Assembly (NCBI RefSeq): GCF_004118675.1
Contig: NZ_SDHZ01000003.1
Location: 1 to 64,000 of the forward strand
Source of the DNA: Filimonas effusa
GTDB lineage: Bacteria > Bacteroidota > Bacteroidia > Chitinophagales > Chitinophagaceae
Length of the DNA stretch: 64,000 bases
Direction of reading: 5' to 3'
Shown: positions 25,509 through 34,959 of the stretch, piece after piece
Numbering within the stretch: the first letter of the stretch is position 1
Layout of the letters: each line of letters begins with the position of its first letter
Made by a program: the position numbers and the translations under genes
Notes under the pieces: model-generated
Seen by the model: the letters and a program-made list of their open reading frames with translations, nothing else
Database searches by the model: none
What the model was told of the DNA's origin: nothing

Positions 25509-25538
25509 GAAAAATGACAGCATAAGCTGTCATTTTTC
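25509..25538. terminator. Bidirectional terminator
   Basis: A perfect 13-bp stem (GAAAAATGACAGC with GCTGTCATTTTTC) with an ATAA loop lies between the plus-strand peptide gene and the minus-strand TlpA gene. The A-run and T-run on either side allow it to end both transcripts. Confidence 0.85.
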
Positions 25539-25543
25539 TCATA

Positions 25544-26914
25544 TTATTTGTCTTTCACTACAAGGAATTTCTGGCGCTTGACTATTTTTACAAGATCTAT
25601 ACCCTCTTTGTAAAGCACAGTCTTAAGCACCTCTTCATTTCTTAAATCACCTTGAAGAGTAATATCAATATTCTGTTTTAATCCTGTTTCGTCATAGATA
25701 TTCAGCCGAGGTCTCCTTAGAGAGCTACTAACCAATAAACCTGTATGGTTGCTAATAGCATCTACTAAAGCTGAGATTGGCATATTTTCTAATTGCATAT
25801 ACGATGAAGAAGCATCTATGTTAGGAACTTTACCATTGCTTAATAAGTGTTCCGATCTACTATTAAGTCTAAGTACATAGCAGGGTTCCTCTCTGTATTC
25901 GAATTTGGCTTGATAACCAAACGCTGACACTATCTCATTTTGCATCCTTTCCATAAAGGCACTACTGTCTAAAGATTTGGGGGTTATTAAGCGATATGAG
26001 TAAAAATTCGAACGCTGCCATAAATTATATTGCGACTCGTTTTTCCTCAATTCACTGCCGGGACTACTAATCGAGATTGAATCCTTAGTCTCAATCAACA
26101 TACCGGAGAGCCGATTATAGTTATCTAAACCAAAAAAAGCATACCAGTAAAGTGCTGAAATTGGCATATTGCAGAGATCAACGAATCGGATATTATCCGT
26201 TTGGTTACTTCTTCCCAATCCGGGAGTCACACGCCAATCAAATTGGGTAACCATAGATTGAACCTTGATAAGCGGGTTAATAGAAATTCGTTTGGCACGT
26301 GTACCGTGAATACTATCTATAACCATTCCACTTTTCGAATTAAGTTGAATCGAATCAGTTTTAATTTCAAGGCGTTTTAAATTGCCAGCAATAAACGACT
26401 TAATATTCTCTTCTGTAACATCCTCAGCGCCAGTCACTGCAACAAGGTAACCTTCCCGATCAATCCATATATAATGTGGAATTACTAAATGCGGAAAGAG
26501 GCTTTGTAAATAGCTGCCCGCACTAATAGAAGAAATAATTTCACTAGGTAGCACTAGTCCAGGCCGTCTGTCATAAAAAGTCCTGACTTTAGATTCGTCG
26601 TCGTTGGCAATTAAAAATATCTGCAAGTCACTCCCAAACTCTTTTTGGTATTTATTAAGAGCAGGAATTTTCCCAACACAGGTACCACACCAAGTAGCCC
26701 AAAAATCTAAAATAATAGCTTTTCCTTTAAAATCGGAAAGTTTGACTTGCTTGCGATCAGAGTTGACAACATTAATAAAATTAATGTCAGGTACCTTAGC
26801 ACCGATTTTCAACGGCGATTTCACGTCTGTTGGTCTGGCATTCGACACACCAACGATTGATAAGCAAAATAGCAGTACGCCAATTACAAAAAATATTATA
26901 CGCATAACATCCAC
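25544..26914 (-). CDS. TlpA-like thioredoxin fused to a DUF3738-like domain
   Basis: This 456-residue exported protein has a signal helix (residues 5-25) and an N-terminal TlpA/ResA thioredoxin domain with the active site WATWCGTC near residue 78 and cis-Pro region IPHYIW. From about 200 to the end lies a separate domain that closes with MQLENMPISALVDAIS, a hydrophobic strand and DETGLKQNIDITL, the pattern of the DUF3738 domain. It lies downstream of susC and susD (30-bp gap) and opposite the Cys-peptide genes. A role in reducing or shuffling disulfides of the peptides, or of the SusC/D cargo, is inferred. Confidence 0.8.
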   Translation of the reverse strand: MDVMRIIFFVIGVLLFCLSIVGVSNARPTDVKSPLKIGAKVPDINFINVVNSDRKQVKLSDFKGKAIILDFWATWCGTCVGKIPALNKYQKEFGSDLQIFLIANDDESKVRTFYDRRPGLVLPSEIISSISAGSYLQSLFPHLVIPHYIWIDREGYLVAVTGAEDVTEENIKSFIAGNLKRLEIKTDSIQLNSKSGMVIDSIHGTRAKRISINPLIKVQSMVTQFDWRVTPGLGRSNQTDNIRFVDLCNMPISALYWYAFFGLDNYNRLSGMLIETKDSISISSPGSELRKNESQYNLWQRSNFYSYRLITPKSLDSSAFMERMQNEIVSAFGYQAKFEYREEPCYVLRLNSRSEHLLSNGKVPNIDASSSYMQLENMPISALVDAISNHTGLLVSSSLRRPRLNIYDETGLKQNIDITLQGDLRNEEVLKTVLYKEGIDLVKIVKRQKFLVVKDK

Positions 26915-26943
26915 ATTTTAATGAACTAACCTTAATAATTTTA

Positions 26944-28401
26944 CTATTTAGTGTAACCGTCGTTCTGAGTCAAATTCCCATTTAAACGAATTTGATCAGC
27001 CGGTATCGGATAAAGTACGTCGGTTGCTTGCCAATTCGATCCTTTAACCGGGGCTAAAATATCGTCAGCTCTGCTACTTCCAGCATTAGCAATACTGGGC
27101 CATCTCTTAATATCCAGCCAACGATGACCCCATTCTGCAAAATATTCACACCGCTTTTCGGCTTCAAGGACTAAAAGAATTGCTTCTTGGGTAGTAGCTG
27201 TTATATCATTTAGGCCAGCTCTAAATCTAACTGCATTTATATCGCTGGAAGCGCTATTTGCACCGATCAGCTTATTTTGCATCGCTCTGGCTTCTGCCCT
27301 TATCAAATATTGTTCAGATAAACGAAAGACAATCTCATATTCGATAATACTCCCAGCACTCCCCGACTTTACTTTATACTTGTTAGGATAATAATAAGTA
27401 TTGGCGCCAATTACCTGACTTGCGATCCAGAAAGATTTTCGTTTGTCACCGGACGAAAATGCATTATACAATTCTGGTGTCAATACATATGGTGGGATAT
27501 TTCCTGACGAGCCGATAAAAAGAGCACCGTCAAAACTGTTGAAGATAGATGTAACCGGTGCAAGCTGCCAGATTGTTTCTGAGCTTTCTTTTTTAAAAAC
27601 CAAGTTTAAATCTGGATTGATATTATAAAGATCAGTCCTTTGAATTATACTTGACGCCTCTGATTCGGCTGAGGAATAGTCCTTCGTATATAGGTAGGAT
27701 CGAGATAGAAGTGCGGTGGCAGCCCACTTATTAGGACGTGCCCTATCTAAAGTGGGATAAACATCTGGCAAACCAGCTTTTGCAGTAACTAAATCAGAAA
27801 TGATTTGTTTGTAAACTTCCTGAACGTCACTCCTGCTAGCTTGCGCTGAATTTGGATAGGTTGTTTCTAATATTAGTGGAACCGGACCGAAATTGTTTAC
27901 CAAATAGAAATAACAGAATGCCCTAATAAAAAGAGCCTCAGCTTTTAACTTCGTTTTGGCTGATGGGCTAATGCCATTTGATTTAGTAACACCTTCAATG
28001 GTAGAGTTACATCTATATATGTTTCCGTACATCTCGGTCCAAATAGCACTTACCATAGAATTGTTCACCTGGATATTATTATTTAGATATTCTAATAAAG
28101 TATTATTTGATCCCGTATAAATTAATTCGTCAGCCTCCAATGCTGGCAGAACCGACTTATAGCCCATAAATCCATTATTTCCTTCCATCAACTTGCTATA
28201 AATTCCCGTCAAGGTTGAAGAAGCACTTACACTATCTTGAAATGCGTTGCTAGATTCCAATTTATCGTTAGGAGCATCAACTTCGAGAAACTTAGTACAT
28301 GACACTATAAAACCAACGGAAATAATTGCAGCAAAAATTTTAAGTTTTCCATATATAGTGCATTTATAATTACACTTAAAAATATAAAGGAACATAGACA
28401 A
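26944..28401 (-). CDS. RagB/SusD family lipoprotein
   Basis: SusD-type proteins are surface lipoproteins that capture substrate and form the lid over a SusC barrel. This 485-residue copy has a lipoprotein signal ending in GFIVSC with a longer than usual N-terminal extension, so the true start may be internal. Family patterns include FLEVDAPNDKLESSNAFQD, the TPR-like helices (FIRAFCYFYLVNNFGPVPLI) and the C-terminal EKRCEYFAEWGHRWLDIKRW, followed by YPIPADQIRLN. It lies 19 bp downstream of susC. The substrate is not evident; no glycoside hydrolase is nearby, so peptides are more likely than glycans. Confidence 0.93.
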   Translation of the reverse strand: MSMFLYIFKCNYKCTIYGKLKIFAAIISVGFIVSCTKFLEVDAPNDKLESSNAFQDSVSASSTLTGIYSKLMEGNNGFMGYKSVLPALEADELIYTGSNNTLLEYLNNNIQVNNSMVSAIWTEMYGNIYRCNSTIEGVTKSNGISPSAKTKLKAEALFIRAFCYFYLVNNFGPVPLILETTYPNSAQASRSDVQEVYKQIISDLVTAKAGLPDVYPTLDRARPNKWAATALLSRSYLYTKDYSSAESEASSIIQRTDLYNINPDLNLVFKKESSETIWQLAPVTSIFNSFDGALFIGSSGNIPPYVLTPELYNAFSSGDKRKSFWIASQVIGANTYYYPNKYKVKSGSAGSIIEYEIVFRLSEQYLIRAEARAMQNKLIGANSASSDINAVRFRAGLNDITATTQEAILLVLEAEKRCEYFAEWGHRWLDIKRWPSIANAGSSRADDILAPVKGSNWQATDVLYPIPADQIRLNGNLTQNDGYTK

Positions 28402-28420
28402 GGTTTATTATAGTAAAAGA

Positions 28421-31400
28421 TTACAGAGTAATTTGAATACCAGCAGTATAAACTTTAAGCGGTGGCAATGAAGCAGATGAAAAATTTGAAGTCTCTGGAT
28501 CTAAGCCTTTATAATTAGTAAATGTTATCAAATTTTGTCCCTGTACATATATTCTTGCAGCCAAATTTTTTAGTATTTTTTTAGGTAAACTGTAAGAAAG
28601 CGATAAGTTTTTCAGCCTTACATAAGAAGCATTGGAGAAGATGCCATTGGAATAAAACACGAAATTTTGATATGCAGTGTATGCACTCCCTCTTGTGGCA
28701 TATCGTTGTATAGTTGTCTGGTCACCTTTTTTTTGCCAACGTCCTTCAAGGTAGGCCGGAATATTACTTGCAACCCCAGGCGGAGAGTAAATAGAAGCAT
28801 TGTAATTGTAACCGTCCTTAATCATAAACTGAAACAAAAAACTAAGTGTCAGCCCCTTATATGTAATATCATTCAAAAGACCGCCAAAATATTTTGGGGA
28901 TAGGTCATTTACAAATATTTGATCTTTAGGAATACTTGAACCATTAAATTCATATTCGCCGGATTCTTTATTGACACCAACAACTTCAATAGTTTTTATT
29001 ATACCTATCGGTTCGCCAATAACAAGTGTATTAGCGTAACTAGATGATTCTAAACCAGGAAAAGACTTTAACCTATTTCGTATGATTGACAAATTAAAAC
29101 TGGTGATCCAACTTAAGTTTTTTTGTAAAATATTCTTTGACAAAATTTCAAATTCCCAACCCTTATTCTCAATAACTGCGTCAAAGTTTCTTAAAACATT
29201 TTCAAACCCGGATTGAGATGGTATTTTGTAATTTATTAACTGATTACCGATACGGTTTTGAAAGTAGTTTGTTGCCAGTAATATTCTATCATGGAGAAAT
29301 CCTAACTCCATTGCAACTTCCGTCTTTTTATTCTTCTCCCATGCGTAATTTGAGTTAAACAAACGGGAAGGAATATACCCTGTTTGATCTTGGTAAGGAT
29401 AAGGGGCGTTACTGTAATTGTCTCTAAATTGGTAGTCACCTATTTGATCATTTCCAGTTATACCATAGCTAGAACGAAACTTTCCGAAAGATAAAAACTT
29501 AAAGGAACGCTTTATAAAATCTTCTTCAGAAAAAACCCATCCAATTCCAATCGATCCGAAGTTAGCCCATTGCTTCCCAGGCCCGAAACGGCTGCTACCG
29601 TCTCTCCTACCTGTAAAATTTAGCAAATATTTTCCGCTAAGATTATAGTTAATTCTTCCAAATATCGCCTCATAACGGTAGTCAACTATTGAGTTAGTAC
29701 TAGTTATTGAGGTCGCAAATGCGGGTGCGGTAATTAATCCGTCATTGGGAAATCCAGAAGCATCAGTGTTTCCTATATTACTTTTATTCTTCTGGAATGT
29801 GCTTCCAAGCAAAACGTCAATTTTTCCACTGCCGATAGATTTAGTGTAGTTTAATTGCGGTTCTATTATCCAATTTCTTGTTGTTGTATTACCGAAAGAT
29901 GCTGATATAATAGGAGAATAGGCTGGATTTTGTGCTGCCTTAGGATATAAAAACGTTTGGTTTAATTGAATGAAATTTAATCCGCCAGTAACAAGAATAT
30001 CTAACCCTGGAATTACTTTATATTTTAGTTTCAACCCCGTGATAAGATTGTCTGTTATATTTTTAGTAGTTGTAAGTATGTTACTTAATGGGTTTAAAAA
30101 GCTAGCTCCCTTTTCAGACCAATTCAAATTTCCCAAGCTATCGTAGGGAAAAGGACTATTAGGTGATAAGTTGATAGCATTGGTTAAATCAAATTGTGGT
30201 AACATATTATTATCGTTGGTGTATGATACGTTTGCATTCACCGAAAATTTATTGTCAGCCGACGTATGATTTAAATTAATATGAAGACCTGCTCGTTTAT
30301 CACTTGACGTTCCTGGATAGACGGTTGTTTCCTTATTATAATTGGCCGCCAGCAGAAATTGAGTTTGTGCATTACCTCCAGATAATGAAATATTAGCATT
30401 TAGATAATTGGCTGTACCTCCAATCAGTAATTTCTGCCAGTCTATATATCGACTGTTATCCCACAATAGTACATCAGGTGCATTTGTATTTGTCATTGTC
30501 CTTCCATCATTTTTAAACGCTTCCTTCCGCATAGCAATATATTCTTGTGTGTTCAAAAATGTCATTTTCCTCGTTACTTTACCGATACCAGAATATACAT
30601 TAGCATCAACCTTAGTTTTTCCTGGTCTGCCTTTCTTGGTTGTAATAAGAACCACACCATTGGCACCACGACTTCCGTATATAGCTGTTGCATCGGCATC
30701 TTTCAGCACTTCAATAGATTCTATATCTGCGGGATTAATACTGGCAAAAGGACTTTGTCCCCTGTTAGCTCCGGTAAGATTAGCGGTATTAGGTCCCAAG
30801 TAATCATTAGTGAATTGTATTCCGTCGATGATAAACAATGGAGAATTACCTTGCGAAATACTATTCATTCCCCTAATCTGTATATTAATGGCCGCTCCGG
30901 GATTTCCGCTTGTCTGAGTAACCGTCATGCCTGAAACTCTCCCAGCTAACGCGGCTAATGGATTGGAGACAGGTTGCATGGAGATCTCGGCGGCTGTCAC
31001 CTTACTTACAGTTCCGGTGCTTACACGTTTTGTGGTAGTTCCGTAGGCGATCACTATGGTTTCATCCAACGAATTCACCACAGGTTTCAAATTGACTTGC
31101 AGCGGCTTATTTGAGTTAGCGATAACCTCTACCTTTTCATAGGAAGTGTAGGTAATCAACAAAACAGCGCCATCAGCCACTCGTTGCAAAATGAATCTGC
31201 CCTCTGAATTAGTGGTAGTACCGCCGTTTGTACCTTTCACTACAATGGTAGCGCCAGCCAGGGCTTCCCCCTTCTCGTTTAAAACAATACCAGTCACAGG
31301 CTTTAAAGCATCAGCGGAAAGGGAGTTTTTAACCCCCATATTTACATCTCCCTCCCTGGCTGACACATCTTTCTTTATTGTAATTCTTCCATCTTTTATT

Positions 31401-31705
31401 GACCATATAACACCTTTCCCTGCCAATAATGTCGATAGGATCTGCTCTACAGTAATATTATCAGCATTCAATGTGACTTTTTGTTGTCTATCTAAATGAT
31501 CTTCTGACCCTGCAAAGTCTAAACCTGTCTGCCGGGTAATCTTTTTGAAAATAGAGGCAAGCGTTTCCTGCTTGGCATGTATTGTAACCCTTTTACTACC
31601 TGGCTCCATTTCTTGTGAATAGGTTTTGAAAAAAGCCACCTGTAGAATAATAATTATAAACCACCTCCTTAAGAAGAGGTAATCATACCTTTTGTTTGTC
31701 ACCAT
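28421..31705 (-). CDS. SusC/RagA TonB-dependent transporter with STN domain
   Basis: This 1094-residue outer-membrane transporter starts with a signal helix, then an STN (secretin/TonB N-terminal) domain at about 35-110 (FKKITRQTGLDFAG, ITVEQILSTLLAGKGV), a carboxypeptidase-like domain (TGIVLNEKGEALAGATIVVK) and a plug with LAGRVSGMTVTQTSGNPGAA and ADATAIYGSRGANGVVLITT, then the barrel. STN domains pass the substrate signal to a FecR protein in the inner membrane, and such a FecR plus sigma factor lie divergently upstream. It is the first gene of the susC-susD-tlpA operon. Confidence 0.95.
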   Translation of the reverse strand: MVTNKRYDYLFLRRWFIIIILQVAFFKTYSQEMEPGSKRVTIHAKQETLASIFKKITRQTGLDFAGSEDHLDRQQKVTLNADNITVEQILSTLLAGKGVIWSIKDGRITIKKDVSAREGDVNMGVKNSLSADALKPVTGIVLNEKGEALAGATIVVKGTNGGTTTNSEGRFILQRVADGAVLLITYTSYEKVEVIANSNKPLQVNLKPVVNSLDETIVIAYGTTTKRVSTGTVSKVTAAEISMQPVSNPLAALAGRVSGMTVTQTSGNPGAAINIQIRGMNSISQGNSPLFIIDGIQFTNDYLGPNTANLTGANRGQSPFASINPADIESIEVLKDADATAIYGSRGANGVVLITTKKGRPGKTKVDANVYSGIGKVTRKMTFLNTQEYIAMRKEAFKNDGRTMTNTNAPDVLLWDNSRYIDWQKLLIGGTANYLNANISLSGGNAQTQFLLAANYNKETTVYPGTSSDKRAGLHINLNHTSADNKFSVNANVSYTNDNNMLPQFDLTNAINLSPNSPFPYDSLGNLNWSEKGASFLNPLSNILTTTKNITDNLITGLKLKYKVIPGLDILVTGGLNFIQLNQTFLYPKAAQNPAYSPIISASFGNTTTRNWIIEPQLNYTKSIGSGKIDVLLGSTFQKNKSNIGNTDASGFPNDGLITAPAFATSITSTNSIVDYRYEAIFGRINYNLSGKYLLNFTGRRDGSSRFGPGKQWANFGSIGIGWVFSEEDFIKRSFKFLSFGKFRSSYGITGNDQIGDYQFRDNYSNAPYPYQDQTGYIPSRLFNSNYAWEKNKKTEVAMELGFLHDRILLATNYFQNRIGNQLINYKIPSQSGFENVLRNFDAVIENKGWEFEILSKNILQKNLSWITSFNLSIIRNRLKSFPGLESSSYANTLVIGEPIGIIKTIEVVGVNKESGEYEFNGSSIPKDQIFVNDLSPKYFGGLLNDITYKGLTLSFLFQFMIKDGYNYNASIYSPPGVASNIPAYLEGRWQKKGDQTTIQRYATRGSAYTAYQNFVFYSNGIFSNASYVRLKNLSLSYSLPKKILKNLAARIYVQGQNLITFTNYKGLDPETSNFSSASLPPLKVYTAGIQITL

Positions 31706-32155
31706 AAGTGTGCAGTTGCGTTTGGTTGAATAATGATTGGCCCTACTGATTTTGGTCGAAATGATTGTGCGTATAGATTAGACAACGCAAAAAGAAAAAC
31801 ATAGCTAAAAAGGACAAGTTTTTTTGAGAAAAAATGCAATTAACTAATTATCAGATATTAATAAATATAATTAAAACAGTATTACACAAATCTCAATCAC
31901 TCGTACACGCGTACATATTATAGATCTGCCCTAGTGAAGCAATAAAAAGCAAGTTTATTTTCGATAGTGAAAAGCAACTTGATCCTTAGAAATTGCAAAT
32001 CGATATTTAAGGTAACCTTTTGAGAAATATTTCTAATTTTACGATTGGTCTTAGACAAATATTCCGGAAACGAAGGGGCTACAGAGATTATGTTTTCGTT
32101 ACTACCTATGTACCATTATATTTGAAAACAGCTTTTACTAATACGTAGTAATAAT
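31706..32155. promoter_or_regulatory. Divergent promoter region, susC / ECF sigma
   Basis: This 450-bp AT-rich gap separates the minus-strand susC operon and the plus-strand sigma/FecR genes, so both promoters must lie here. I see no gene and no strong hairpin. The arrangement suggests that the ECF sigma factor acts on the susC promoter, but I cannot assign its -35/-10 boxes with confidence. Confidence 0.45.
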
Positions 32156-32695
32156 ATGTATAGTCGCGATGAGGACGTTATACAAGATTTAAGGAATGGA
32201 AGCCATAAGGCATTCAACTGGGCATTTCAACGCTTCAGTAATTCCATTCATACAATGGCATATGCCAAATTACACGACCAAAACGACGCTCAGGAGGTCG
32301 TTCAATTGGTGTTTAAGAAACTTTGGGAAAACAGAGAAAGCCTTCCAGAAATTAACAACTTTAGAAACTATCTGCTTACTGCCGCTGTTAATTGCAGCCT
32401 CAATCTCATTAAAACCAACTATCGGTATCAATCTACTATTGAAAAATGCGCCGATACGCAAAGCCAGGTACAGCCTCCTGATCTACCCATGAGCCTGAAA
32501 GAAGTTCATAACAACGTCCAAATGGCGCTTGGAAAAATCAAGGGTGGACTAGCGAAAGAAGCGTTCCAGCTGAGTTATGAAGGGAACTCACATGAGGAAA
32601 TTGCGTCCAAAATGAACATTCCCATAGAGGTTTCCCGCTCTTACGTTTCGAAAGGACGCAAGCTGGTTAAAAATTTCCTGAACAAAATTTCCTGA
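32156..32695 (+). CDS. ECF RNA polymerase sigma factor
   Basis: This 179-residue protein has the two sigma regions: region 2 (FQRFSNSIHTMAYAKLHDQNDAQEVVQLVFKKLWENRE, with the D-A-Q/E-E-V-V-Q box) and region 4 (LSYEGNSHEEIASKMNIPIEVSRSYVSKGRKLV). It is the Bacteroidetes type that pairs with FecR. The FecR gene follows by 48 bp. It probably directs transcription of the divergent susC-susD operon when substrate binds the STN-domain SusC. Confidence 0.92.
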   Translation: MYSRDEDVIQDLRNGSHKAFNWAFQRFSNSIHTMAYAKLHDQNDAQEVVQLVFKKLWENRESLPEINNFRNYLLTAAVNCSLNLIKTNYRYQSTIEKCADTQSQVQPPDLPMSLKEVHNNVQMALGKIKGGLAKEAFQLSYEGNSHEEIASKMNIPIEVSRSYVSKGRKLVKNFLNKIS

Positions 32696-32743
32696 AAAAA
32701 GGTATGATTCCCGTTTTGTGTTGTCTATATAACAGAATAGCAT

Positions 32744-33868
32744 ATGAACACTGAAGATTTTGAGATAGAATCCCTCATTGTAGCTGACCTTACCGGTATT
32801 ATATCGGAAGAAGAAAAAGCAGTACTGAAAAGGCTGCTAATGGAGAGTGAACACGCGCGGGAATTATATAGATATTACGAGAATGTTTACAATAGTGAAG
32901 GAGCAGTTAATGGAAGAGCGCAATTAAGTAACAATATTTCTCTATCCGACATTACTGGAGAAACACCGAAAGGCACCAGACGGCCAATTCGTCGTTTAAT
33001 TTTCTTGTCATCCGCTGCTGCCGCCTTGATTTGTGTAATATCTGTAGCTATTGTGCTAAATCAAAGAAAAGAAACATCTCAAATTGGACACAAGGTAGAT
33101 TCTAATAGTATACAGCTGGCGCTTTCCAATGGTGAGATCATCAACCTTGATAACGTCGATACGCTTACTAAAAGCGAACTGGTACTAAAAAACCAAGGAA
33201 ACACCTTGACATATACAATAAATAATACAGATATTAATCCCGGCTTCAGTACATTAACAGTACCGGCTGGAAAAAGCTATAATATCATCCTTTCGGATGG
33301 GACTCGACTAAAACTGAACTCGCTTACGCAACTATCGTTTCCACTATCATTTACTGGCACGAAAAGGGAAATCACGGTTAGCGGAGAAGCATATATAGAA
33401 GTAGCGCAAAAAATGGACAAGCCTTTCATTGTTCATCTGCCAAATTCGTCGGTACAGGTTCTTGGTACTTCATTTAATGTGAACACCTATAACCAAGCGG
33501 AAAGAATTTCATTGGTTACAGGAAGGATCAAGACTGTCACGGAAAAAGACAGCTTGGTATTAACACCGGGCACTGAAACGATCCATGTTCCTGGCAAATT
33601 TATGCGTACCGAAAAATTCGATGAACAGGAAGTGTTGAGTTGGCTAAAAGGGAAATACTATTTTGAATATACCTCTTTAGAGGAAGTAAGTAAAATAGTT
33701 AGCCGTTGGTACGGAGTAGAGGTAAATGTCGCGCCAGATATAAGAAAGAAAGAGTTCTATGGCGTTATGGATCGGAATCAACCTATTTCCGAATTTCTAA
33801 ACACTTTAAAGGAAACAAATGAGGTAAACTACTCGATAGATAATAACAAGATCTATCTGAGAAAGTAG
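32744..33868 (+). CDS. FecR family anti-sigma factor
   Basis: This 374-residue protein has a cytoplasmic N-terminal part that binds the sigma factor, a membrane helix at about 87-106 (LIFLSSAAAALICVISVAI) and a periplasmic FecR domain with TVPAGKSYNIILSDGTRLKLN, GEAYIEVAQ, PFIVHLPNSSVQVLGTSFNV, and the C-terminal DUF4974 part (YYFEYTSLEEVSKIVSRWYGV). All usual segments are present and the length is typical. It connects the SusC signal to the adjacent sigma factor. Confidence 0.95.
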   Translation: MNTEDFEIESLIVADLTGIISEEEKAVLKRLLMESEHARELYRYYENVYNSEGAVNGRAQLSNNISLSDITGETPKGTRRPIRRLIFLSSAAAALICVISVAIVLNQRKETSQIGHKVDSNSIQLALSNGEIINLDNVDTLTKSELVLKNQGNTLTYTINNTDINPGFSTLTVPAGKSYNIILSDGTRLKLNSLTQLSFPLSFTGTKREITVSGEAYIEVAQKMDKPFIVHLPNSSVQVLGTSFNVNTYNQAERISLVTGRIKTVTEKDSLVLTPGTETIHVPGKFMRTEKFDEQEVLSWLKGKYYFEYTSLEEVSKIVSRWYGVEVNVAPDIRKKEFYGVMDRNQPISEFLNTLKETNEVNYSIDNNKIYLRK

Positions 33869-33970
33869 AATCTAACCATTCTTGTATACGTGACGTAGCG
33901 TTCGGCTTAGTAGAGAAAAAATAAAAAAATAGCTTACATTCGGCCAAACAACCGTAATAACCTAGGCTGC

Positions 33971-34528
33971 ATGTTACCTATTATTGAGGAAAACATTAAA
34001 CAACAACTAAACAACAAGTCCACAAAGCACCAAGCGTTCTCCAATTTTTATGAGCAAATGGTTCCGCACTTAGTGGCTTGGCTTACTACTCAGCTCGGTG
34101 ATCGAGCAGAGGCAGAGGATATTGCACAGGAAGCCTTTACGAGATTTTGGATGATAGATGATTACAGCAAGTATCCAGACTTAAGAACTTTGATCTTCAA
34201 AATTGCTATTAACAAACTAAAAGACGATAAAAAACATGCAGCAGTCATCAACGAACATAACAAAACCCAATCCTATAGCTATACCCTTACTGAAGCCGAA
34301 AAAATCGAGCGCAAAGTGGATCTATCCAACATTATTAAAAGACTTCCCGATAACCAAGTACGTTTTATTGCTCTATTAACCATTGGAGCCACCCAGGAGG
34401 AAATTGCAAATGCTGTAAATCTGAAATATAAAACGAGCTGGAAACAAATCAAAAATCTGGTTATCAAAGTTCAGAAGATGCTATCAAATGAAATTGACCA
34501 GCAAAATGCCATCAAAAGAACAAGATGA
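33971..34528 (+). CDS. Second sigma-70 (ECF-type) factor
   Basis: This 185-residue protein has a clear region 2 (LTTQLGDRAEAEDIAQEAFTRFWMI) and a weaker region 4 (FIALLTIGATQEEIANAVNLKYKTSWKQIKNLVIKVQKML). It is not closely related to the first sigma factor 1.3 kb upstream. A small membrane protein gene follows after 113 bp and may be its regulator. It lies between the SusC/D signalling genes and the terpene synthase; its target promoter is unknown. Confidence 0.8.
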   Translation: MLPIIEENIKQQLNNKSTKHQAFSNFYEQMVPHLVAWLTTQLGDRAEAEDIAQEAFTRFWMIDDYSKYPDLRTLIFKIAINKLKDDKKHAAVINEHNKTQSYSYTLTEAEKIERKVDLSNIIKRLPDNQVRFIALLTIGATQEEIANAVNLKYKTSWKQIKNLVIKVQKMLSNEIDQQNAIKRTR

Positions 34529-34641
34529 AATTACTATTTTGGCAAAAGGATCTTCCCAATTAAAATTGGAAAGCAAAATCAGCCGACTAAACTTCCTTCC
34601 TAAGAAGCCCTTCGGCATTGAACTATTTCTTACACTTTCAT

Positions 34642-34959
34642 ATGAGCATTAGCGAACAGGAATTTATAGCTTTAGTTAACAAGAAATTCCGCTTCGAGGC
34701 AACCGAAGAGGAAGAAGCTATGCTCGCCCGGCTAGTAGCTGAAAACCAGAAATGGCATGACATTTACGAGAATTTTGAGAAATGGTATTTCCCTCCTGCT
34801 ATAGTTTCAGAAGTTGCTAATCGGCCTAAATCCAATGAGATAAACGAGATTATCAGACGAGGTCAACGAAGAAAACGTCTAAACAAAATTATTCTCATCT
34901 TAATAATAGCTATCCTCACCCTAAGCATCGTCGCTATTTCTTTCTTTTTATTGACATAA
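34642..34959 (+). CDS. Small membrane protein, possible mini anti-sigma factor
   Basis: The frame opens at 34618, but ATG at 34642 (MSISEQEFIALVNKKF) is the likely start, giving 105 residues. The first 45 residues (the stretch EATEEEEAMLARLV) resemble the cytoplasmic N-terminal domain of FecR proteins, and the C-terminus is one membrane helix (NKIILILIIAILTLSIVAIS). It lacks the periplasmic FecR part. By position after a sigma gene it may hold that sigma factor at the membrane; this is inference. Confidence 0.55.
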   Translation: MSISEQEFIALVNKKFRFEATEEEEAMLARLVAENQKWHDIYENFEKWYFPPAIVSEVANRPKSNEINEIIRRGQRRKRLNKIILILIIAILTLSIVAISFFLLT

